A DNA stretch of 64,000 nt from Streptomyces bottropensis ATCC 25435 (GCF_000383595.1 NZ_KB911581.1:6035519-6099518), one strand, 5' to 3'. Positions 1-11,162 are shown, counted from the stretch's first letter. The notes: generated by a model not told the origin, from the letters alone. Numbers and translations are program-made.

Positions 1-504
1 GCTCACGCTGGTGTAGCGGGACGGATCGACGTCATTGGGCACGGCGTAGTTCTGGCTTCCCTTGTTGCCCTTGAGTTTGCCGAGGCTGACGTACTCGCCG
101 TCGTCGAAGACGTGCCAGCCGGCCTGCCCCTCCTTCACGGGCGCGTCGGTCAGCCACACCCGCAGGTCCGGTCCGTTGCTCGTGTCGAGGTTCTCCAGCC
201 GGACGACATGCGAACCGTCGTCCAACCGTACGAGCTTCACGGTGCCCGAGGTCGCGTGCTCATGGCTGATCAGCGCACCGCCGGCCAACGTCTGGGGCCC
301 TGCCGGGGAGGAGGGTGCCGCGGACGGCTCTGCCTCGGCGGGCCCCGGGGTCGCCTGGGCGGCGGGCAGGGCCTCCTCCACGGTTCGGTCCTGCCACAGC
401 TTCCACGGCTGGAACCAGTACAGCCCGAAGCCGACCGCGGCGACCGCCACCACCAGCAGCCCGACGCCCAACGGCCTGCCCAGCACCTTCCGTACGCGCG
501 CCAT
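1..504 (-). CDS. DM13 domain protein, C-terminus beyond the window
   Basis: The frame starts at ATG 504 and runs off the left edge with no stop (168 codons seen). Residues 11-31 form one membrane segment near the N-terminus, followed by a Pro/Ala-rich linker (about 45-70). A DM13 domain then begins, recognisable from the stretches GEHATSGTV-like and LDTSNGPDLRVWL. DM13 domains are proposed to carry electrons or act in extracytoplasmic redox chemistry, so the domain probably faces outward. It is transcribed in the same direction as kdp but separated by 214 bases, and a dormancy-type box lies 43 bases upstream of the start. The family call is firm; the specific function is unknown. Confidence 0.85.
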   Translation of the reverse strand, partial: MARVRKVLGRPLGVGLLVVAVAAVGFGLYWFQPWKLWQDRTVEEALPAAQATPGPAEAEPSAAPSSPAGPQTLAGGALISHEHATSGTVKLVRLDDGSHVVRLENLDTSNGPDLRVWLTDAPVKEGQAGWHVFDDGEYVSLGKLKGNKGSQNYAVPNDVDPSRYTSVS

Positions 505-547
505 GTCTGCCTCTCGTCCCCACGGTCAGTCGTCCTCACCCATTCAA

Positions 548-563
548 CGGGCCGAGCGGCCGT
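548..563. promoter_or_regulatory. Dormancy-type box upstream of the DM13 gene (one mismatch)
   Basis: CGGGCCGAGCGGCCGT fits NGGGCCGNNCGGCCCN with one mismatch. It is 43 bases from the DM13 start, closer than the roughly 100 bases seen at the other boxes, so membership of the series is tentative. Confidence 0.35.
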
Positions 564-718
564 TCCCGTAGCCGCGGGAGATGACGAAACCCTTACGGCG
601 CACCGGCGCATACGATCACCTCAGGTACCGGCTCCTGCCAGGCACCCCTGGAACGACCGGTGTGTCCGCCCCGAAAGCAGCAGGGGGATGACCGCCGCGA
701 AGGCGGCCGCGGCACGGG

Positions 719-853
719 CTAGGGCGGCGGGGCAGGTAGCGCGTCCAGGCGTGCGAGCTTGCCCGCGGCGGCGCCGACCGGCAGCGCGACGACGATGACG
801 AAGGTGATGGCGAGAAGGAGGACGGCGACGATCACGGCAGGCTCCCTGCGCAT
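719..853 (-). CDS. Small single-pass membrane protein (44 aa)
   Basis: ATG 853 to TAG 719 encodes 44 residues. Residues 6-30 are a continuous hydrophobic helix rich in Val, Ile, Leu and Ala, followed by a short polar tail ending in prolines. A GTG at codon 7 is an alternative start. It lies 105 bases downstream of kdpC on the same strand and could be the last gene of the kdp transcript. No family is recognised and no function is claimed. Such short GC-rich frames can occur by chance, hence the moderate confidence. Confidence 0.4.
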   Translation of the reverse strand: MRREPAVIVAVLLLAITFVIVVALPVGAAAGKLARLDALPAPPP

Positions 854-958
854 GGTGGGGTGTTGACGTGGTCGAAGGAGGAAGATCCGTGCCGAGCGTC
901 GGGGGACGAGGACTCTCGGCCCACCCGCTCTCGGTCGCGATGCTTCCTGCCGAGGCCA

Positions 959-1575
959 TCAGTTCTCGGCCAGTTCCTTGAGCGCGAGGTTGAGTTCGAG
1001 GACGTTGACGCGTGGCTGGTCGAGGAAGCCGAGCGTACGGCCCTCGGTGTGGTCCTCGACCAGCTTCTCCACCTGGGCGACGGACAGGCCGTTCGCCTCG
1101 GCGACCCGCTTGATCTGGATGTCCGCGTACTGCGGGGAGATGTCCGGGTCGATGGCGGAGGCCGAGCCGGTGACCGCGTCCTTGGGTACCTCGGACTCGG
1201 GGACGCCGTTGAAGTCGGCGGCCCGCTTCTTCGCCGCCTTGACGTCCTTGACCAGGGTCGGGTCGTCGGCGCCCAGCTGACCGGAGCCGGTGGCCAGCGG
1301 GTCGTAGCCGCTGTTGGAGGGGCGGCCCTGGAACCACTTCGGGTCCGGCCTGTCCGTGCCCTTGATGTTCCAGCTCTGGCCGATCAGCTTCGAGCCGACT
1401 TCCCTGCCGTCGACCTCGGCCATCGAACCGTTGGCCTTGTCGGGGAAGGCCACCTGCCCGATGCCGGTGACCGCAAGGGGGTAGATGACGCCGGTGACGA
1501 CGGTGAGGACGAGCAACATGCGCAGCGCGGCCCACGCCATGCGCCCGGTGTTCACTACGGAGTTCTTCATGTCCT

Positions 1576-1579
<4 letters not shown>
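959..1579 (-). CDS. kdpC: Potassium-transporting ATPase subunit C, KdpC
   Basis: A 206-residue protein with one N-terminal membrane segment (about 15-40) and the KdpC periplasmic-type domain, including the family stretches GSMAEVDGREVGSKLIGQ and the SASAIDPDISPQYA motif. KdpC stabilises the KdpFABC complex and promotes high-affinity ATP use by KdpB. Its ATG (1579) overlaps the kdpB stop as ATGA, so translation is coupled. Length and order match standard kdpFABC operons. The sensor pair kdpDE is not next to it. Confidence 0.97.
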
Positions 1580-3710
<2,131 letters not shown>

Positions 3711-3714
<4 letters not shown>

Positions 3715-5375
3715 GTCGCCAGCCCCTCGGCGAGCGGGCCCAGTGCGAGGGCCGGGAAGAACGTCAGACCGGTGATGATCATGATGGCGCCCACCAGCAG
3801 GCCGGTGAACAGCGGCTTCTCCGTACGGAGCGTGCCCGCCGTCTCCGGGACGGGCTTCTGCTCGGCCAGTGAGCCTGCCAGGGCGAGGACGAACACCATC
3901 GGCAGGAACCGACCCAGCGCCATGCACAGGCCCAGCGTCGTGTTGAAGAACGGGGTGTTGGCACCGAAGCCCGCGAAGGCGGAACCGTTGTTGTTGGAAG
4001 CCGACGTGTAGGCGTACAGCACCTCGGAGAAGCCGTGCGCGCCGATGTTGGTCATGGCTTCCTTGCCGTCCGGCAGGGCCATGGCCACCGCGGTTCCGAT
4101 CAGCACCAGGGCCGGGGTGACGAGGATGTAGCAGGCGGCCAGCTTGATCTCACGGATGCCGATCTTCTTGCCCAGGTACTCGGGCGTCCGGCCGACCATG
4201 AGGCCGGCGATGAACACCGCGATGATCGCCATGATCAGCATGCCGTACAGGCCGGAGCCGACACCGCCGGGCGCGAGCTCGCCCAGCATCATGCCCAGCA
4301 GCAGCACACCGCCGGACAGCCCTTGGAAGGAGTCGTGGAAGGAGTTGACCGACCCGGTGGATGTCATGGTGGTCGAGACCGCGAAGAGGGACGACGGGCC
4401 CTCGCCGAAGCGCTGCTCCTTGCCCTCCATCGAACCGCCCGCGATCTGCGAGGCGGCGCCCGGGTGTGCGTACTCGATCCACGTCACCGCGACCACGCCC
4501 AGGAACCAGATGACGCCCATGGCCGCGACGATCGCGTAGCCCTGCTTGACGTTGCCGACCATCTTGCCGAAGGTGCGCGGCAGGGAGAACGGGATCAGCA
4601 GCAGGAGGAAGATCTCCAGCAGGTTGGTGAAGCCGTTGGGGTTCTCGAACGGGTGGGCGGAGTTGGCGTTGAAGAAGCCGCCTCCGTTCGTCCCCACCTC
4701 TTTGATGGCCTCCTGGGAGGCCACCGCACCCGGGCTGATGGCCTGCTTGTCGCCGGTCAGGGTGGTGATGGTGTGGATGTCGCCGAAGTTCTGGATGGCG
4801 CCGGCGGCGATCAGGAGAACGGCGGCGACGAGGGAGAGCGGCAGCAGGATGCGGACGACACCGCGCACCAGGTCCGTCCAGAAGTTGCCGAGGCCGCCAT
4901 TTCGGGAGCGGGCGAAGCCGCGTACCAACGCCACCGCGACGGCCATGCCGACGGCCGCCGACACGAAGTTCTGCACGGCAAGCCCGGCGGTCTGGGTGAC
5001 ATGACTCATGGCCGTCTCACCCGAGTACGACTGCCAGTTGGTGTTGGACACGAACGAGACGGCCGTGTCGAACGCCTGGTCCGGGGTGATCGGCTTGAAG
5101 CCGAGCGACAGGGGCAGCTTGTCCTGGACGCGCTGGAGCACGTACAGGAAGATCACGCCGACCGCGGAGAAGGCGAGGACGCCGCGCAGATAGGCGGGCC
5201 AGCGCATCTCCGCGTCCGGGTTCGCGCCGACCGAGCGGTAGATCCACTTCTCGACGCGCAGGTGCTTCTCGGAGCTGTAGACGGCGGCCATGTAGTCGCC
5301 GAGGGGGCGGTGCGCCAGGGCGAGCGCGCCGATCAGCGCGGTCACCAGGAGCACGTCGGCAAGGGCTGGGCTCAT
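3711..5375 (-). CDS. kdpA: Potassium-transporting ATPase subunit A, KdpA
   Basis: A 554-residue integral membrane protein, the potassium-translocating subunit related to Trk/KcsA channels. The family stretches NTNWQSYSGE, VGTNGGGFFNANSAHPFENP and NNNGSAFAGF, which form the selectivity-filter loops, are all present. About ten hydrophobic segments are visible. It starts eight bases after the kdpF stop and ends in an ATGA overlap with kdpB, giving a compact operon. Length is normal for the family. Confidence 0.98.
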
Positions 5376-5383
5376 GGGCGTGC

Positions 5384-5473
5384 TCAGAACCTCTCCGGGA
5401 AGATCAGGGCGAGGACGAGGTAACCCAGCAGGGAGACGGCGACGACCAGTCCGATGACGTTCTCGGCGGTCAC
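5384..5473 (-). CDS. kdpF: KdpF small membrane subunit
   Basis: A 29-residue single-helix protein starting at GTG 5473, too short for most gene finders. It begins MTAENVIGLVV and ends PERF, the usual KdpF pattern of one hydrophobic helix and a C-terminal PE(R/K)F. KdpF binds between KdpA and KdpB and stabilises the complex. Its GTG overlaps the stop of the upstream 27-residue frame as GTGA, and kdpA follows after eight bases. Confidence 0.9.
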   Translation of the reverse strand: MTAENVIGLVVAVSLLGYLVLALIFPERF

Positions 5474-5553
5474 AGCTTCGTCACCCCTTTGGCGACGAGA
5501 GCCACGAGCGCGAACACCGCGATCGTGGTGAGGACGAAGGCCACGTCGGCCAT
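5470..5553 (-). CDS. 27-residue membrane peptide leading the kdp operon
   Basis: ATG 5553 to TGA 5470 encodes 27 residues. Residues 4-22 are hydrophobic and the end is charged (VAKGVTKL). The GTGA overlap with kdpF argues for coupled translation and against a chance frame. From memory, similar unnamed peptides sit before kdpF in other actinomycetes. It could be an additional small subunit of the Kdp complex or a coupling leader peptide. No experimental role is known to me. Confidence 0.7.
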   Translation of the reverse strand: MADVAFVLTTIAVFALVALVAKGVTKL

Positions 5554-5579
5554 CGCGAGCTCCTGGATGAGGTGCGGAA

Positions 5580-5595
5580 CATCCCCGTGGGGATG
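5580..5595. promoter_or_regulatory. Inverted repeat in the kdp 5' region
   Basis: CATCCCCGTGGGGATG has 7-bp arms around GT and begins 26 bases before the first kdp start codon. It may be an operator or a leader hairpin near the ribosome binding site. Which regulator uses it is unknown. Confidence 0.4.
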
Positions 5596-5638
5596 CGGAC
5601 CGCTTCAGGAAACCCGCTCGGCCGGTCGGCGTCAGCAG

Positions 5639-5680
5639 CTCTTGACGGCTCCCTGACGGCGGTCCGGCCGTCTTTGACGC
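5639..5680 (-). promoter_or_regulatory. 11-bp direct repeats upstream of kdp, candidate OmpR-family (KdpE) site
   Basis: On the minus strand two adjacent 11-mers, GCCGTCAGGGA and GCCGTCAAGAG, repeat in exact 11-bp register (5639-5660). A third related unit, GCGTCAAAGAC, lies at 5670-5680. OmpR/PhoB-family regulators such as KdpE bind 11-bp direct repeats. The block is about 86-127 bases from the first start codon. The regulator assignment is inferred from spacing alone. Confidence 0.45.
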
Positions 5681-5692
5681 ACTCCATACGCG

Positions 5693-5871
5693 TCAGCCGA
5701 GTTCGGCGAAGGTCTCCACCGCGCGGGTCTTGCCGGTGACCACGATGACGTCGCCTGGCTCTGGCCGAGCGGGACGCCGGTGGCGATGTCCGGGGCGACC
5801 GTTTTGGCCAGGGCGTAGTCGTCGTCGAACTCGATGAGCACACGGCCGAGGTGGACGTGAAGGTGGCTCAC
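5693..5871 (-). pseudogene. Remnant of an RCK_C (TrkA-C) potassium-channel or transport domain
   Basis: In one frame the segment reads VLIEFDDDYALAKTVAPDIA then TGVPLGQS. After a shift near 5760 it reads PGDVIVVTGKTRAVETFAEL and stops. These match the two ends of a TrkA-C/RCK_C domain, with the N-terminal bulk gone and roughly 25-30 residues missing in the middle. It points the same way as kdp, whose control region overlaps or abuts it. It is a decayed potassium-related neighbour; no product is expected. Confidence 0.65.
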
Positions 5872-5928
5872 ACAGACCGTCCAGCCGAGACTCGTTCCGG
5901 TCGTCGTCCGGAGCCGGATGTCAGGTGT

Positions 5929-6270
5929 TCATGTCACAGCGCGCGAATCGCCACGCGCCCAGGCCCACGAGGGCCTCGCCGTCGCGGTGAGGATGCCCGT
6001 GTCGGTCCGCTGGAAGCCGTTCCGCGGCGGCTGGCCGCCGACGCAGTGGTGGAAGGGCGAGACGCAGGCGAGCGGGTCCGCCCCGATCTGCGCGGCGAAG
6101 GTGAGTGCGCTGTGGGCCAGGATGCCGATGGCGGCGGTACCGGCGAGGACGACGGCACGGCGGCCGGAGGCTGCCCCGAGCCCGAGAGCGAGGGCTCCGG
6201 AGACGATGCCGAGCAGGGGCGGGTTCGCGCACTGGGCGAACGGTTCGCCCGGGGTGACGCTGGTGAGTCG
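5929..6270 (-). pseudogene. Possible remnant of a small membrane protein
   Basis: A minus-strand frame reads as protein-like sequence, including LGIVSGALALGLGAASG and RAVVLAGTAAIGILAHSALT (two hydrophobic segments), then a tail with paired Cys and His. No in-frame start with a ribosome binding site was found at the head of the protein-like part. I treat it as a truncated gene; a real gene with an unusual start cannot be excluded. Family not recognised. Confidence 0.3.
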
Positions 6271-6338
6271 CCCATGGCCACACCGGCGACCGTGGCGTGC
6301 ACGCCGCCGTTGTGGCCACGTCCTCGTTGCCACGGGCC

Positions 6339-7409
6339 TCAACCGGGCTTCGTCGGCCAGTCCAGCAGCCGGGCGCCGATCACCGCGGTCTGCAGGGTGT
6401 AGCGGTGGACGGGGTCGGAGGGGTCCGCGCCGGTGAGCTTGCGGATGCGTTCCAGACGGTAGGTGAAGGCGCGCACGCTCAGCGAGAGCCGCCGCGCCGC
6501 CTCCGCGGACACACACCCGGAGTCGAAGTAGGCGGTGAGGGTGTCCAGCAACGGCTGGGAGCCGCCGCGGGCTCCGTGCAGCGGTCCGAGGGCGCTCTCC
6601 ACCAGGTCGGCCATGGCCTGCCGGTCGCGGGTGAGGACGGGGTAGACGAGGAGATCGGCTGCGTGCAGCACGGGTTCGTCGAGTTCGAGGCGTTCGCCCA
6701 GATCGAGGGCGTTCAGGGCCTCCTCATAGGACTGGACGACGCCGGCCGCGCCGGGTTGCGGGCGGCCGATTCCCACCTGGCCGCCGCCGGTGGCCGCGAA
6801 CGCCTGCTTGGCGAAGTGGGCGAGTACCTCGCTCTGATCGCCCGGGGCGATGCACACCAGTCGGCCGTCCTTGGTCGTGAGCAGGATGCTGCGGTCGCCG
6901 AACCGGCCGATCAGCGCACGCTCCACCTCCCGCAGAACCGCGTCCCCCTCTTCGTACGCGACCGGGCCGCGGGCCACGGCGACCGCGTGCTCGTACGAGA
7001 GCCGCAGCCCGTAGCGTTCCGCGCGCTGGGCCAGCCGGCCCAGGTCGCTGCGGCCGTACAGCAGGTCGTCGATGAATTCCCGGCGAGCGGCTTCCTCCTG
7101 GCGTACGGCGAGCCGCTGCGCCCGCTCATAGCCCTCGGCGAACGCGTCCACGGCTTGGGCCGCGGCGCCCAGCGCGGCGTCCACGGAAACACTTTCCGCG
7201 GTCGGCCAGTGCGTCCTGGTGGCTGCCCAATGGGCACCGACAAGGGCGCGCAGTCCGAGGCCGGCCTCCGCGGCCTGCTCACCCAGCGCACGACGGGAGT
7301 CGAGTTCCTGCCTGGTCAGTCGGCGACCGGTCGCCGAGGCGTCCGCGAGGATGCGGGCGTACCCCTCCAGGTACTCCTCGTAGTCCACGGACACGTCGCG
7401 CCCCGCCAT
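6339..7409 (-). CDS. PucR/CdaR-type transcriptional regulator
   Basis: A 356-residue cytosolic regulator. The C-terminus carries the PucR helix-turn-helix (about 290-345: LDTLTAYFDSGCVSAEAARR, then LSVRAFTYRLERIRKLTG). The middle resembles the GGDEF-like CdaR domain, with GQVGIGRPQPGAAGVVQSYEEA. Start ATG 7409 has a GGGGGA ribosome site at a sensible distance. It stands alone, reading toward the kdp remnants. Its ligand and targets are unknown; related proteins sense small metabolites such as purines or sugar acids. Confidence 0.85.
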   Translation of the reverse strand: MAGRDVSVDYEEYLEGYARILADASATGRRLTRQELDSRRALGEQAAEAGLGLRALVGAHWAATRTHWPTAESVSVDAALGAAAQAVDAFAEGYERAQRLAVRQEEAARREFIDDLLYGRSDLGRLAQRAERYGLRLSYEHAVAVARGPVAYEEGDAVLREVERALIGRFGDRSILLTTKDGRLVCIAPGDQSEVLAHFAKQAFAATGGGQVGIGRPQPGAAGVVQSYEEALNALDLGERLELDEPVLHAADLLVYPVLTRDRQAMADLVESALGPLHGARGGSQPLLDTLTAYFDSGCVSAEAARRLSLSVRAFTYRLERIRKLTGADPSDPVHRYTLQTAVIGARLLDWPTKPG

Positions 7410-7713
7410 ATGGGTCCCCCTGAAGTTGGTGCGTCGTTGACGTCTTTCTAGCGCATGGCTGCGGGAACGCCCGGTCCGAGCCGGGTCGTTGCCTGTCTCC
7501 GGCAGTTGCAGTGCGACGCCCCCGACGCGAAGACCCTCCGGACTCGTACGGCTGCGGACTCGCTTCGGCGCCCAGCCCCGCAGCGAGGCGCTGGCCGGGG
7601 GCAGTGCAAAGGCCGACCAGCCGATCAGCCAGAGCCACCCCGCTGGTAACTCCGTAGGGAAAGCCGCCCCCAGCGGCGGGAAAAGCCTTGATGGGCAGAG
7701 CGCCTTCCCGCAC

Positions 7714-7744
7714 GAGCCCGGGCGGTTCCAGGCCGCCCGGGCTC
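7714..7744. terminator. Strong hairpin after the flotillin gene
   Basis: A perfect 12-bp stem (GAGCCCGGGCGG with its complement) and a 7-base loop lie 23 bases past the flotillin stop. No T tract follows, as is common in Streptomyces. The rest of 7410-7713 holds no convincing gene. Confidence 0.75.
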
Positions 7745-7767
7745 GCTTCTCCGGTCGATTGTCGGCG

Positions 7768-9201
7768 TCAGCCGGTGATCTCGACCTTCCCGTTGGCCTC
7801 GGTGAGCGCCGTCGTCGCGGGCTGCGCGCCGCCGACCCGGCCGGTGATGCCCTTCAGCAGCTCGGCGAGGTCGACTCCGGTGGTGGAACCGAGCAGTTCG
7901 AGGCCCTGGGCCACGTTGTCGGCGACCGTGCGCGAGAGCTGGCTGGCGCCGTCGGTGGAGATCACCGTCATCTTGTCGATCGCGCTGAGCGGCTCGGACG
8001 CCTTGGCGACGACCTGCGGCAGCACCTCCACCAGCATCTGCAGCACGGCGGCGTCGCCGTACTGGGCGAAGGCGTCGGCCTTCTTACGCATTGCCTCGGC
8101 TTCGGCGGAGCCCTTCGCGCCGATCGCGGCGGCCTCGGCCTCGCCCTCGATACGGACCGCGTCGGCGAGCGCGGCGCGGTGCGCCTTCTCGCCCTCACCG
8201 GTCAGCCGGGACCGCTGGGCGTCCGCCTCGGCCTCCTTGACCAGGGCGATACGGCGGGCCTCGGCCTCCTGCTCGGCCTGGTAGCGGGCGGCGTCGGCGG
8301 GCTTGCGGACCTTGGTGTCCAACTCCCGGTCGGTCAGCGCGGCCTGCCGCTCGGCCACCTTCTCCTGCTCGGCCAGGACCTCCTGCGACCGGGCGGCCTC
8401 GGCGAGCGGGCCGGCCGCGGCGGCGCGAGCGGCTGCCTCGTCGGTCTCGGCCTTGATCTCCGCGGTCTTGAGAGCGAAGGTCCGCTGGGCGATCGCGATC
8501 TCCTCCTCCGCCTTCAGCCGCGCCTGCTCGGCGGCGCGCCGGGCCACCGCCTCGGCGATGTCGGCCTCCTGCTTGGCACGCGCGGCCTCCGGACGGCCCA
8601 GGTCCTCCAGATAGGAACCCTCAGTGGTGATGTCCTGGATCTGGAAAGCGTCCAGCACCAGCCCCTGCCCGGACAGGCTCGCCTCCGCCTCCTCCGCGAC
8701 CTGCCCGGCGAACGCGGCCCGGTCGCGGATGATGTCCTCCACCGACATCCGGCCCACGATGGAACGCAGCGCGCCGGACAGCACCTCCTGCGTGAAGCCG
8801 ACGATGCCGTCCTGCTGCATCAGGAACCGCTGCGCGGCAGCCCGGATCGAGTCCTCGGTACCGCCCACCTTGACAATGGCGACACCTTCGAGGTTCGCCT
8901 TCACACCCCGCAGCGTGACCGCGCCGCGCACCGAGATCGGGATGTGCCGGCTGGACAGGTCGAGGGTGAACTTCTGCTGCACGAACGGCACGACGAACAC
9001 ACCGCCGCCGACCACGACCTTCTGCCCGCTGTTGTCGGTGAACACCCGGCCGGTCTCCGGGTCGGTGGCCTGCTTGCCGCGACGGCCGGTGACGATGAAC
9101 GCCTCGCTCGGGCCCGCCACCTTGTAGCGGGTGACCACGACGAGACCGAGCAGGACAAGGAGTACAACGACTCCTATCACCGCGATGACGACTGGACTCA
9201 T
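7768..9201 (-). CDS. Flotillin-family SPFH protein (first copy)
   Basis: A 477-residue protein: an N-terminal membrane segment (1-25), an SPFH/band-7 domain (about 27-200), then a long Ala/Glu-rich coiled coil (about 205-390) and a flotillin tail with GASQLSRTVADNVAQGLELL. Flotillins scaffold membrane microdomains and affect fluidity and membrane complexes. An NfeD-like protein lies upstream on the same strand, the usual partner, although a hairpin separates them. A second flotillin is at 50268-51686 and a third, broken one at 10026-10508. Confidence 0.92.
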   Translation of the reverse strand: MSPVVIAVIGVVVLLVLLGLVVVTRYKVAGPSEAFIVTGRRGKQATDPETGRVFTDNSGQKVVVGGGVFVVPFVQQKFTLDLSSRHIPISVRGAVTLRGVKANLEGVAIVKVGGTEDSIRAAAQRFLMQQDGIVGFTQEVLSGALRSIVGRMSVEDIIRDRAAFAGQVAEEAEASLSGQGLVLDAFQIQDITTEGSYLEDLGRPEAARAKQEADIAEAVARRAAEQARLKAEEEIAIAQRTFALKTAEIKAETDEAAARAAAAGPLAEAARSQEVLAEQEKVAERQAALTDRELDTKVRKPADAARYQAEQEAEARRIALVKEAEADAQRSRLTGEGEKAHRAALADAVRIEGEAEAAAIGAKGSAEAEAMRKKADAFAQYGDAAVLQMLVEVLPQVVAKASEPLSAIDKMTVISTDGASQLSRTVADNVAQGLELLGSTTGVDLAELLKGITGRVGGAQPATTALTEANGKVEITG

Positions 9202-9262
9202 GATGTCTTTCCCCTCAGCCCTCCCAGGGGACGGCAGATCGATACGGGTTCACGTGGATGAA

Positions 9263-9287
9263 AGGGCGCCGCCGGTGCGGCGGCGCC
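9263..9287. terminator. Hairpin between the NfeD-like gene and flotillin
   Basis: GGGCGCCGCC pairs with GGCGGCGCCC around a 5-base loop. It lies just past the stop of the NfeD-like gene, so it may separate or attenuate transcription into the flotillin gene. Confidence 0.6.
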
Positions 9288-9311
9288 CGATGTGCGCAGC
9301 GGCGCGGCGGG

Positions 9312-9827
9312 TCAGCGTTCGACAGGGCGTACGGAGACCGCTGTCTGCGACAGCGCCTCTTCCACCCAGATCTCGGCGCCTCGCGCCACCGGGCTCGGAC
9401 TCTTCGCCGCGAGCTTCACCGGCTGCCCGGCCCGGTGGACCAGCACCTCGCCGTAGCCGCCCGTCGGAATGGCCGTCACCACGGAGCCTGATGCGCCGAT
9501 CAGATCGTCGCCGCGCGGGGCGGCCCCGGACCGGTCGTTCAACAGCGCACGGCTGAGACGGTAGGCGAGCCAGCCCGTGGCGGCTCCGGCGGGCACACCG
9601 ACCGCGGTGGCGCCGAACGCGCCGAGCCCGGTGGTGCCCATGACGATCGCGCCGGAGAAGCCGAGCATGGACACGAACCCGGCGATGACCGGGAGCGACA
9701 GCCAGCCGTCGAAGAGACCGTCGAGCGCGTCGACGCCGCCGAAGAGGCCCTCAAGGACACCGTCGAGGACGAGGGACAGGCCGAGGAGCACGACTCCTGC
9801 GATGCCGAGACCCAGAAACCAGGTCAT
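9312..9827 (-). CDS. NfeD-like membrane protein
   Basis: A 171-residue protein with two or three membrane segments in the first 100 residues (including MTWFLGLGIAGVVLLGLSLV and a Gly-rich helix near 50-90). A small beta-rich C-terminal domain follows (about 105-165), with LIGASGSVVTAIPTGGYGEV, typical of the NfeD OB-fold. NfeD proteins partner with SPFH proteins in membrane microdomains. The adjacent flotillin gene on the same strand supports this. Confidence 0.8.
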   Translation of the reverse strand: MTWFLGLGIAGVVLLGLSLVLDGVLEGLFGGVDALDGLFDGWLSLPVIAGFVSMLGFSGAIVMGTTGLGAFGATAVGVPAGAATGWLAYRLSRALLNDRSGAAPRGDDLIGASGSVVTAIPTGGYGEVLVHRAGQPVKLAAKSPSPVARGAEIWVEEALSQTAVSVRPVER

Positions 9828-10025
9828 CCCGGTCCACCCGCCTCTCCCCCACTGTCACCGCGCTGGTGGCGCAATACTCACACGTGCACCCCGACGAAAA
9901 CACTGCCTGGTTCCGGCAATCTTTACGCTCCCTTGATGCCGTACTCCGCACCGGTCCGGGGCATCGCGCGACAGGCCCCGGGCCGACGGCGGCCTCGATG
10001 GGCGGCGGGAGGGAGACATGAGAGA

Positions 10026-10508
10026 TCACTTTGCCGCAGCCTGGCAGTTGTCTCCACGCCTACAGGACAGATGACGGCACTCGCGCAGTCTCGGCGTCCG
10101 GTCGAGCCGTATCGCTCCCGCAGCCGCCCTGGAGGTGCCGTCCAGCCCGGACTTCACGAGAGCCTGCGCGGTCTCGGAGTGCTGGACGAAGCCGTCGACG
10201 CCCTTGCCGAGCGCGGTCGAGGACACCAGCCGGTCGAGGAAGACCGACTCCCCGCCGACGATGCTGATGTCGGCGTTCTCCCGCGCGGTGGCTTGCACCG
10301 TGGACTGCGCCTCGGCGACCTGCCGCTGCACGTCCGGCCCGGCCAGCCGTACGTCCTTCTCCGCCGCCAGCCGCAGTCGGAACTCCTCGTGGCCACGGGA
10401 CGCCTCGTCCAGCGCGGCCAGCGCCGCCGCCTTCAGCTTCTCGCCGATGGCCTCCGCCACCGCGAGCGCCTGCGCCTTGATTCCCGCGGCCTCCGCGCGG
10501 CCGTGAAC
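10026..10508 (-). pseudogene. C-terminal fragment of a larger flotillin-like protein
   Basis: The frame shows KAQALAVAEAIGEKLKAAAL, EEFRLRLAAEKDVRLAG, DVQRQVAEAQSTV and ADISIVGGESVFLDRLV. This is the C-terminal coiled coil and tail of a long flotillin class distinct from the intact copy. The membrane segment and SPFH domain are missing, and the end runs into unrelated residues after about 10134. Most likely a decayed third flotillin gene. Confidence 0.6.
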
Positions 10509-10559
10509 GAACAGTGCAGGGCAGCCCGACGAAGTCCGGCCAGGACGAACCGGGTTCAT

Positions 10560-11162
10560 CGGGGTGGAGGCGGCGCAGCAGCCGTACGAGCACTCGGCTC
10601 ACACCCCATGAGGCCAAGGCGGGGGCGACGAACCCCGTGAGTCCGGTCAGTGCGCGTGCCGGCCCTTGCGCACACCGGACAGCGGGCGGCACGGACGGAA
10701 TCCACGGCGGCGCGAACCCTCCCGCGGCCGGTGCCGCCGTGGGGCCGGGGCAGCCGATGCAGATCCCCAGCGGCCGCGGCCCTTTCCGCGGGACAGCCGG
10801 CTTCATACAGCGCATCCGACCGGAATCGGCCACCCCCACAAGGGACTTCGCCCAGCACTCCCTCGCCCTCGCCCTCGTCGTCGAGCAACGGGGAGGCGGT
10901 TCGCTCACCGTACGCGCGCCGGATGACGCCGCACCCCTACCGCCGAACGGGCGAAAGAGCGTCGCCCTCCTGGATTCTCGCAGGTCAGCGAGGAGCGCAC
11001 CGCATCACTGAGGCAACCGTCCCAGGCACACTGCAAATTTTACCCAGAGCAATGATTGATCCGCCGTTCTCGTCCGTACCCTCTGGCGACCCAGCCGCAC
11101 GGCGAGTCCCGGCGCACCACGCCGGGACTCGCCGGTACGGCCACCCGCTGCCAGGAGTTGCC
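10560..11162. other. Intergenic region without a convincing gene
   Basis: About 600 bases between the flotillin fragment and the DUF4142 gene. Only fragmentary hydrophobic coding-like sequence is seen on the minus strand near 10540-10650. It probably holds the DUF4142 promoter near 11020-11100 and otherwise decayed sequence. Confidence 0.4.

Noticed and set aside
7279..7713. A 144-codon minus-strand frame before the PucR-type gene
   Set aside because: It overlaps the regulator's 5' end in another frame and reads as Gly/Arg-rich without a recognisable domain or ribosome site.
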